From Novakomyces olei (lineage: Eukaryota > Ascomycota > Novakomycetes > Novakomycetales > Novakomycetaceae): a DNA stretch of 64,000 bases. Each line of letters starts with the position of its first letter. Positions within the stretch are counted from its first letter, which is position 1. Below, piece by piece: positions 56,972 to 64,000 of this stretch. The notes beneath the pieces were generated by a model, which saw only the letters and a program-made list of their open reading frames with translations, was not told where the DNA came from and made no database searches. Both the position numbers and the translations under genes were made by a program. The stretch spans positions 310,001 to 374,000 of the forward strand of contig JADEYG010000015.1 of assembly GCA_016906335.1 (NCBI GenBank), in the 5' to 3' direction.

Positions 56972-59461
56972 ATGGGCCGCGCTGAAGGTTCAGCTTTAGC
57001 GGCTTTAAAACGCATTAAAGATTGTAATTGCCATTTGCTGATTGTCTCTTGTTTCTCTTTGCTAACAATTGCGCATAGTAATCCGGCAACCGCACTCCAA
57101 AGAAGCAGTAGCAGCGATCGATCAATTACAAAAAATCATTGAAGACTCACACGGCCTTCACCATCGCGACCTTGAGAGCATCGTTAATGCTTTCTGCGAT
57201 GCGTCCAATCAGCTGGACGACCGAGCGAGTCGGCGACTTTGCGAATGCCTTATTCCTCAGGGAAAAGTCTCGAGCCGAACCGTTTTGCGCGTACTCTCGA
57301 GCCTTGGTCGTGGCGCGACACGCCCAAGGCTTCATATTCAGGTAAAGGCATTTGGGTTTTATTCATGTCAATAGGATTGCCGTTTCTTTACAAGCTCGTG
57401 TTCCAAAAGAGACCGCTGCCTTTAGCGTGTCCAACATCGCTGTGGCTTTCAAGTCTTGTCTTTCTAACGAAAACTAGGCAAATGCATTGAGATGGCTCTT
57501 GCTGGTTTTGCCTTTTATTGAGGAGACGCGTATTCTATCGCAAAATTTCGGTGTTGTCTTTTATTTTATCGATTACGCTTCATTGCGGCCATGGGTCTGT
57601 TGCTTGCTTGCGCACATTGTGAGAAGCAAAAACGTGCTGCCCTTCCGTGTAAAGCGATTATTATCAATTTACGAAACAGATCACAATGACGCTTATCTAC
57701 ATGGACTTTTATGTAGCTTTCGCGACGCCAAACCTGGGAGTGTGCCTTTGCATTTGGGTAAAAGCAAAGCGCGCGTATTCCGTCACCCTCAGCCAGAATG
57801 GCTCTTACTCGCAAGGCGAGTGAGAGATGACTTTGCGTACGAAAGCGATGATGAAAATACCCAAAGTGCTGATGGGCGACAATTGAAAAGGCAGAAATTA
57901 TCGGCAAATCTTCCTGTACAAGAGACGCCCGGGCTTGAGGATGGCAAGTACTCTGTGCCTGATATACCCGACGCTACAGAGCTGGCCAGAGTCTATGAGG
58001 ATGTCATGCTCCCGCGTAATATTGTTTCCTTGCTCCGCAGTCCGATAGGAACTGTTTTATTTTACTCTCTCTGTGAAGGTAGGTAGGTACTGGTGCAATA
58101 CTTATTTACTAATTATTACAGAGACGGCTGGCCAAAGATTCGCTTTCTGGTTCGAGTCGTATTTGACGGATAAGTCGCAACTAGTCGAACCTATGCTGAG
58201 AGCAATGCTTAGCTTGGAGCGGTTCAACAGCCGATCCGGTCTTGCAAGAGAATTACATTTGGTTTGGCAGAAAAATATTGCGCGTTTAATACAGATGGCA
58301 GATACCAGCGACTCACTATCATACTGCATATCCCTTATTCTTGTCTATGCTTCATTTTCTACATTTGACGAGTATTTAACCCAGATACTAAACCCTCTTC
58401 AACAGCGTCTTGCCGTCGGCGAAAGAAATCAAATTGTTTCTTACTGCACTATATTTCGGGTTTTACAAGGGCTTGTTGTCCGTAAACCCGAGTTTATTGA
58501 GCACATCACAGAATTCGCTGACCGCTCAAGTCGGCAAATCATTCTCTCACATTCTTCCGTTATTGTTTTGGAAAAATACTTGAATTTTTGGAATACTGTA
58601 GCTCGCACCCAGCTCCAAATACTTCCGTCCCGTATCGCCCTACCGGATATTCAGATTTTGCATAAAATTATTTTTCAAAGCAATCTGTTTTTGTTAAGCG
58701 AGTGTTGCGGTCTCGTCAATTTGTACAAACAGATATTCGACCGACTGCAAGACGGCCGAGTGAAAGCTGCTACTATTAATTCTCTTGTTATGGATCTCTG
58801 TAATTTATTGTGGCGAGGCCGGGCCTTCAATAATAGTGACGAAAGTGCGACGGGGTTCTCATTGCCAAGGTGATTTCTGATGAAGACGACTTATTCATTC
58901 ATTATACATTGTTATTCTTTTATTTATCTGTTCATTATCATTATTAATTCTGATCACTGTTATTTTAATAACTCTAAATGTTACGAGTGCTCCAGGCAAA
59001 TACTGATATTCTTTAGCGAATTCATCGAGTCAATTGAAAAAGAAGCACGGGACGAAGGACTGTCGGTGCGGAAACTTTATACTGTCCCACAAGACTCGGC
59101 GTTTATCAGATTTAGCTCTATTGCATTTTCGCACTTGGTTTCATCTGATAAGGACTCGACTGCAATTGAGGTCATCACTCAACCTGTATTTCAGAGGAAA
59201 ATTAATGTATGGCACATTTGTATTTATAATCGTTTTAAATTCTGATAATGTCAAATTTTTTCTTTACAGTACGATTGTCCAAAAGTTTTCTATTCGACTA
59301 CTTGTTAAATTTGTTTCTGACACAAAAAGGGACTTGAAGTGATTAATGTATCATATAACGATTTTAGGGCAAAAGTGATTGAGGAATTACGTGAAGAGGG
59401 ATTCAAAGGTTTTTCCGATTTCCTTTTCAGCTCTATAATGTCGCTCATCAACCGATCATGA
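56972..59461 (+). CDS. MIS6: Kinetochore protein CENP-I/Mis6 homologue
   Basis: Inner-kinetochore (CCAN) helical-repeat protein that helps CENP-A deposition. Exons 56972..57023, 57079..57341, 57478..58078, 58122..58869 and 58996..59206 are in phase. The C terminus probably continues as 59286..59303 and 59330..59461, for about 674 aa. Family-like segments: DLESIVNAFCDAS, NALRWLLLVLPFIEE, LLAHIVRSKNVLPFRVKRLL, NSLVMDLCNLLWRGRAFN, FSSIAFSHLVSS and YNDFRAKVIEELREEGFKGF. The last join is unusual: it needs either a 26-base intron at 59304-59329 or a one-base change in the AAAAAGGG run. An acidic insert (YESDDENTQSADGRQLKRQK) near residue 230 may be a nuclear signal. Confidence 0.75.
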
Positions 59462-59957
59462 GAATGATTTAAAAGATTAAAATTAAAAATGAGTTTGAAG
59501 AATAATGGAATAAGTTTATGTTTAATTGTGAGGAGGCGTTAATGAACCATTGTATTATCATGATGAAGATCTGTACAAAAGGAAAAAATTGAATCATTAA
59601 AATTGTTTAAAGAATAGTATAATAATTGATAAATCCGAATAGCTTCCCAAATAACAACTTGCAGGACACGGTAGAGTCAACGCCGAAGGCGATGAAGCAA
59701 ACATATACCGATATCAATATAAAGATCAGTATATTATGAATGGATGACAACAAGACTGTTTTATATACAAGCATAATTATATAGAATATAGTATTATATT
59801 GCATACAATGAATACTCAACAATGTACAAACCAAAACAAATCGGTTTTGAAAAAAAATGCCTTTATAAAACCAAACAAACCGCGTCTCCAATGCATGCAA
59901 AAGCGAATGATACATGTACATACAGCAATATACGAATATACGAAAACCATCGAGACA
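59462..59957. other. Convergent intergenic region
   Basis: 496 bases of AT-rich DNA between the 3' ends of MIS6 and the phytochrome gene. A minus-strand hydrophobic open frame here has no domain. Confidence 0.6.
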
Positions 59958-62900
59958 TCACACTTGATTATGTGATTGACGCTTTTCCTTCCACCATCCA
60001 AATGTTCGAAGGTACCCGCCCTTCGCCCAGTCGTCAGAATCAGATCTGTAGAGCATTGCTTCCTTTGCTCCATCGTCCTTGAGGGCAAGAAACATGTTTC
60101 GGAGTCTATCAAAGTCGATAGGCTTCAGCATCCAGCCGTCCATGACCGCGTCGTTCAACCTTTTCACGCTGGTCTCTGGCAGCGAGGCAGAAACTGCTAT
60201 AATAGGCACACAGCCATGTACCTGGTAAGGGTACGGGAGAGAATCAAAGGACTGAGCGTCCGAAAAAACTCGAGATTTTTCCAGCTCTCGTATACACTTG
60301 GCGGCCTGAAACCCATCACACTGCGGCATTTGCAAATCCATAAGAACAACATCAAAAGGCTCTTCGCTCTCTATCGCCTGGCTCCAGGCATCGATACAGT
60401 CGAGCCCGTTGTACGCAAAAACGGTCCGGTGCTTGTCGATGCGGAGTCTCTTTTGCATAATAGCGCGGTTAACCGGATCGTCTTCCGCAATAAGGATTCG
60501 AAGCGGCCACTTGGACGGGGATCTTGATCCTGAATCTGCTGGCTTACGCTCTCCAGTGTCTAAAGGCTGCGCTAACTGCATAGGCCCTTCTTTCTTCTTG
60601 TGACCCGCGTTCTGTGGAGGTTTAAAGCCGTGCAGTTTTTTAGCATCCTCACTGATATACGCATTGTCCATTTTAATTGCGAAATTATGGTGGCCCGTGT
60701 TAGCGCTCGAGTGACGGGAGCCCGACTCTCCTCCGGAGCCTCCAGTTTGCCGTCCACTCGCACCAACACTCACGGTCGTGACACTTCTCCTTGCCGGACT
60801 CACTGGCATATTCACAGCCACGTTCTGACCAGGTTTATAGGAGGACTGGCCGGTCCCTAATGGAGCCGATGACGAGGACAAAGATCCGATTGGAACTGAC
60901 GAAGGGCTTGCCTGAGACGCTTGAGCGCGGTAAGATTCAGAAGACGAAAAGGACCGCACTGAAGGCGACCCAAAGTCTTCCACAATCTGATCAATTTCAC
61001 TCTCGCCTTTCAGACTGGAAGAAGAGTGCCGACGCAGTATATCGTGAGACAAATTGCCAGTGCTAACACTCAAACCTCCACCAATTTGCTGCTGACCGTT
61101 ATTGTTGTTGTTATTGTTATTATTACTATTAGTATTATTGCCAACAACATTATTCAGACTGGCAGATGCCAGATTGGAAGTCAGGTTCGACATTGCAGGA
61201 GTACTGAATGAATTTTGTGCTGCCTGATCAGCCTTGTCTTGAGCAGCCTGAGGCGATTTCCCGACATTGGACTCGGAGCAGCGGACAAATTCAAATCTAA
61301 ACGTAAACGTTGAGCCGACACCTTCTTTTGACGTCACTTTTAATTGGCCCTTCATGTTTTGTACAATTCTGGCTACTACTGCCAGCCCGAGTCCGAGAGG
61401 ATCCTGCGCCGATTTCCCGTCACCCGTCCGGGACTCGGCTTGAGAGGTAAGATTCCCGTCATCTACTTCCGTGTCCTTTGCGCCATGATCATCGCTCTCG
61501 CCCTCTTTGCTGGTGCATTCTGCCTCGCCGTCTTTTTTATTATCGCCATTATTGCCGTTACCATCGTTCCTATCGTTAGACTTGTCACCGGTACTGGCGT
61601 CTTCCGTGGTCGCGTCGCTGGCATCAATGCCCTCCAAGTTCAAAAAGATAGAGTCTAGCTGCTTCCGCGACATGCCCCGGCCTGTGTCGGAGATGGAGAT
61701 TTCCACAATGGCTGAATCATCGAACGCCTCAACTGCCCTCCCAATCACGGATATAGTCCCGGACTCTGTATGCTTTACAGAATTAGCCAGTACATTGGTT
61801 ATCACCTGACGAAACTTGGACGGGTCCCCGTACACGTATTCAGGGAAATCTGGGTCAAAATTGGACCGCAACTCAACGCCCTTCCGTGAAACTGTCGGCT
61901 TCTGCCACTCTAATGCATTTTCAATAGTGCGAATAAGGGGGAACCCTTCGTACTTTAGCAGCGCCTGACCCTCTTCAATCTGCGTGAGATCGAGCATGTC
62001 ATTGATCACATAAATTAGGCCCTTGGAGGCATCGTGCGATGCTTTTAAATTGTTTAACACTTCAGGACTCACGGGATTTTCCATTGCCAGTTCCAGGTAA
62101 TTGACTATTGCGTTTAGCGGCGTTCGAATCTCGTGACTGGCATTGCTTAGGAGCAGATTGGCCAGTTTACTTGATCGTAGAGCCGACTGCTTCTGCCTCC
62201 AAATATCGATGAATCTGCTATACAGGATACTGAGGAAGGCAGCAGCATCAAAGTCCTCCTGTGACCATTCTCGGCACTTTGTAATGACCTTCTCTGTCCA
62301 CACACGGAACGAGTTTCGTGGTTGCAGTGGGTTGGAGGCATTATTGCCTGAAGCGATTACCTTCTCGTACGGATTTCCCGCCCAATTCACCTCTTTTACC
62401 TGGCATTTTCGGAGGAAAGCCATAAAATCGTTGTGGCTGTTTGACAGAGGGACGTACAGGAAGCCAGCGATATGCGAAAGGGGCGTCAACAGTCCGAAAT
62501 CAGGGTATTCTCCACATATATCTTGAGACGCGATAATGCTGTTGAACCGCTTGTCACGCAAGAACTCACGCACTGCCGTCACTTCGTTCAGGAAATCGTC
62601 TGTTTTCCCCATAATTTTGGCCTCTGCTCCGATATTCAAAATGGCGATATCAGAATCAAACAGTTTCAAGAAATCTTCTGCCTTGTTTACTATATAATTC
62701 GCTGTCGTCCTGTCCTTGGACATTGTATTGATGAGTTTGCGCCCGCGCAACCGCTCAGCATACGACAGCCTTTCGATATTATGGGAAACTGTCCCCGAAA
62801 TTAAGCGGCACAGTTTACGCACAATGAAATTTGGCCTCATTGGATGATTACCATAAAGATGACAGGAAATAAGGCCCCACAGCTGTCCAAAGGCACATAT

Positions 62901-64000
62901 TGATATCGATAGGGAGCTGCGGACCCTCATATTCTCCAGATACTTGATATGAATAGGCGACATGGCCCGGAGGAAACTAAACGTCATATCCAGCGGCTTT
63001 TCCAGCTCTTCATGGGACCGGCAAACCATCCTTGCCGTTGGCTGAGACCTGTCATAGAGCAATCTGACCCTGTTCTTCTTGTACAGCTCTCTCGCCTGCT
63101 GAGGTATATCCGTCATAGGGAAATGCAGCCCGTAAAACAAGTCCTTTGTCGCCCTCCAATCAACCAGCTCTGCTACCACCTGGCCATTATAATCCTCATC
63201 AAACTGATAAATCATGGCCCTATGGTACCCAATTATCTCTTTGATTATGCCCACCAGCACCTTGAGCAGTGTTGCCAAATCTCCAGCATCAGCCATCTGC
63301 TGGTTTACCTGCTCTAGTATTGTGAAAATTTCCATCCCGTCGTGGCGCTTAGTGCGCCTTCGTAAGCGCCTCAACGGTTTGGACACGGAAGTTGTCGACC
63401 GGTTAATAATATCCTGAGAAAGCGTACTGTCCTTGCTGTTACTGTTGCTATTGTCAAAGGGAAAGGAAGATATTTCGTCTGTGTCTGGCAGCCCACTGTC
63501 GGCATAAGTTGTAGGGTTCTGCTTGTCGTCTTCCAGCTCAAACTCTATAATAATCGGACCCGACTTGTCACGGGAAGCACGGCTGATGGCCGCCCAGCAT
63601 GCCCAGCGTTGCGTCCGCTTTTGGTTATAGCCTCGCAAGAAGAATACTTCAGAATGGCCCAAATCCGTGCCCTCGTTGTCTGCCCCGCCCGAGCTTTCGG
63701 AACCCGCATCCGACGATGCTCCATCCTCGGGTCGGGAGCGGCCGGAATCCATCTCTTCTTCCTCGTCCAACAGGGCCAACTGATCTTGCAAAATCTCCTT
63801 ATCTGCTGCCGGCAGAACATCGTAAAACGACTTCAAGGAAAACAAGAACTTTGGAGACAGTCCCAGTATGTCGCCACAGTTCTCCGAACATTGGGCCACC
63901 GTCAGCCGTCCATCTAATTCGGTATAGACAGCTATTAAAGCACCGAAACTCTGAATTGCTCCGGGGACATGGATGGGCTCGTCTTCACAGCGAAAGATCT
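59958..64000 (-). CDS. Fungal phytochrome, hybrid histidine kinase (5' end beyond window)
   Basis: At least 1347 codons, open to the window edge, so the N terminus is missing. Order: PAS domain with the bilin-binding cysteine in IFRCEDEPIHVPGAIQSFG (Cys codon 63987-63989); an acidic insert; GAF domain with FPMTDIPQQARELY and FLRAMSPIHIKYLENMRVRS; PHY domain; HisKA with SNASHEIRTPLNAIVN (about 62109-62145); HATPase with NVLANSVKHTESG, SDTGRGMS and GLGLAVVARIVQNMKG; an Asn/Ser-rich linker; and a receiver domain with ILIAEDDPVNR, VVLMDLQMPQCDG (phospho-Asp) and MLKPIDFDR. It should sense red/far-red light through biliverdin and feed a phosphorelay via an HPt protein. An acidic insert of about 75 residues splits the ATP lid. 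Confidence 0.93.
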   Translation of the reverse strand, partial: IFRCEDEPIHVPGAIQSFGALIAVYTELDGRLTVAQCSENCGDILGLSPKFLFSLKSFYDVLPAADKEILQDQLALLDEEEEMDSGRSRPEDGASSDAGSESSGGADNEGTDLGHSEVFFLRGYNQKRTQRWACWAAISRASRDKSGPIIIEFELEDDKQNPTTYADSGLPDTDEISSFPFDNSNSNSKDSTLSQDIINRSTTSVSKPLRRLRRRTKRHDGMEIFTILEQVNQQMADAGDLATLLKVLVGIIKEIIGYHRAMIYQFDEDYNGQVVAELVDWRATKDLFYGLHFPMTDIPQQARELYKKNRVRLLYDRSQPTARMVCRSHEELEKPLDMTFSFLRAMSPIHIKYLENMRVRSSLSISICAFGQLWGLISCHLYGNHPMRPNFIVRKLCRLISGTVSHNIERLSYAERLRGRKLINTMSKDRTTANYIVNKAEDFLKLFDSDIAILNIGAEAKIMGKTDDFLNEVTAVREFLRDKRFNSIIASQDICGEYPDFGLLTPLSHIAGFLYVPLSNSHNDFMAFLRKCQVKEVNWAGNPYEKVIASGNNASNPLQPRNSFRVWTEKVITKCREWSQEDFDAAAFLSILYSRFIDIWRQKQSALRSSKLANLLLSNASHEIRTPLNAIVNYLELAMENPVSPEVLNNLKASHDASKGLIYVINDMLDLTQIEEGQALLKYEGFPLIRTIENALEWQKPTVSRKGVELRSNFDPDFPEYVYGDPSKFRQVITNVLANSVKHTESGTISVIGRAVEAFDDSAIVEISISDTGRGMSRKQLDSIFLNLEGIDASDATTEDASTGDKSNDRNDGNGNNGDNKKDGEAECTSKEGESDDHGAKDTEVDDGNLTSQAESRTGDGKSAQDPLGLGLAVVARIVQNMKGQLKVTSKEGVGSTFTFRFEFVRCSESNVGKSPQAAQDKADQAAQNSFSTPAMSNLTSNLASASLNNVVGNNTNSNNNNNNNNNGQQQIGGGLSVSTGNLSHDILRRHSSSSLKGESEIDQIVEDFGSPSVRSFSSSESYRAQASQASPSSVPIGSLSSSSAPLGTGQSSYKPGQNVAVNMPVSPARRSVTTVSVGASGRQTGGSGGESGSRHSSANTGHHNFAIKMDNAYISEDAKKLHGFKPPQNAGHKKKEGPMQLAQPLDTGERKPADSGSRSPSKWPLRILIAEDDPVNRAIMQKRLRIDKHRTVFAYNGLDCIDAWSQAIESEEPFDVVLMDLQMPQCDGFQAAKCIRELEKSRVFSDAQSFDSLPYPYQVHGCVPIIAVSASLPETSVKRLNDAVMDGWMLKPIDFDRLRNMFLALKDDGAKEAMLYRSDSDDWAKGGYLRTFGWWKEKRQSHNQV

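Noticed and set aside
60000-63900. Many plus-strand frames of 60-180 codons across the last 4 kb
   Set aside because: They are antisense shadows of the phytochrome kinase, whose domains and motifs are continuous on the minus strand.

Overview
The window is nuclear DNA of an intron-bearing ascomycete fungus. The evidence is a dense set of fungal nuclear genes: WOPR regulator, TUP1, ERG3, MMM1, FAR11, a CRT10-type protein, an Mpr1-type acetyltransferase and a fungal phytochrome. Spliceosomal introns are small (many 34-60 bases). They have GTA(A/T)N or GTGAG donors and a CTAAC/CTAAT-like branch site only about 5-15 bases before the acceptor. A nuclear complex I subunit argues against the Saccharomycetaceae. 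An early-diverging yeast-like lineage of Saccharomycotina, or Taphrinomycotina, would fit, but the sequence alone does not decide. No rRNA, tRNA, CRISPR array or transposon was recognised.

Layout. 0.3-10 kb: GYP7-type Rab GAP, an unknown protein behind an 11-bp tandem array, EXO5, three-exon CDT1, and a small membrane-anchored helical protein. 10.8-16.8 kb: two near-identical sugar transporters, divergent across 2.8 kb of non-coding DNA. 18-21.9 kb: an unknown membrane protein and ERG3. 22.7-29 kb: NAA20 (NatB), a CRT10-type WD protein (six exons, minus strand) and FAR11 (STRIPAK). 29.2-32.5 kb: MMM1 and TOM7 share a divergent promoter that is mostly an (AAT)n microsatellite, followed by the carrier FLX1. 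33.7-43.9 kb: TUP1, a small disordered protein, an Mpr1-type acetyltransferase, a DCR2-type phosphoesterase, a TDG/MUG uracil glycosylase, U1-C and the complex I 23-kDa subunit. 45.8-49.4 kb: a polysaccharide deacetylase, a PMU1-type phosphatase and acireductone dioxygenase. 50.5-56.5 kb: a WOR1/RYP1-type WOPR regulator with a 3-kb gene-poor upstream region, and a second histidine phosphatase. 57-64 kb: CENP-I/Mis6 and a phytochrome hybrid kinase that runs off the right edge.

Functional links. MMM1, TOM7 and FLX1 form a mitochondrial cluster, and Tom7 and Mmm1 both bear on Mdm10. TUP1 and the WOPR protein are global and developmental regulators. The phytochrome kinase would supply red-light input. 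Gene models with introns were built by hand from splice signals, reading phase and family conservation. Exon coordinates are given in each entry, and all listed joins keep phase.
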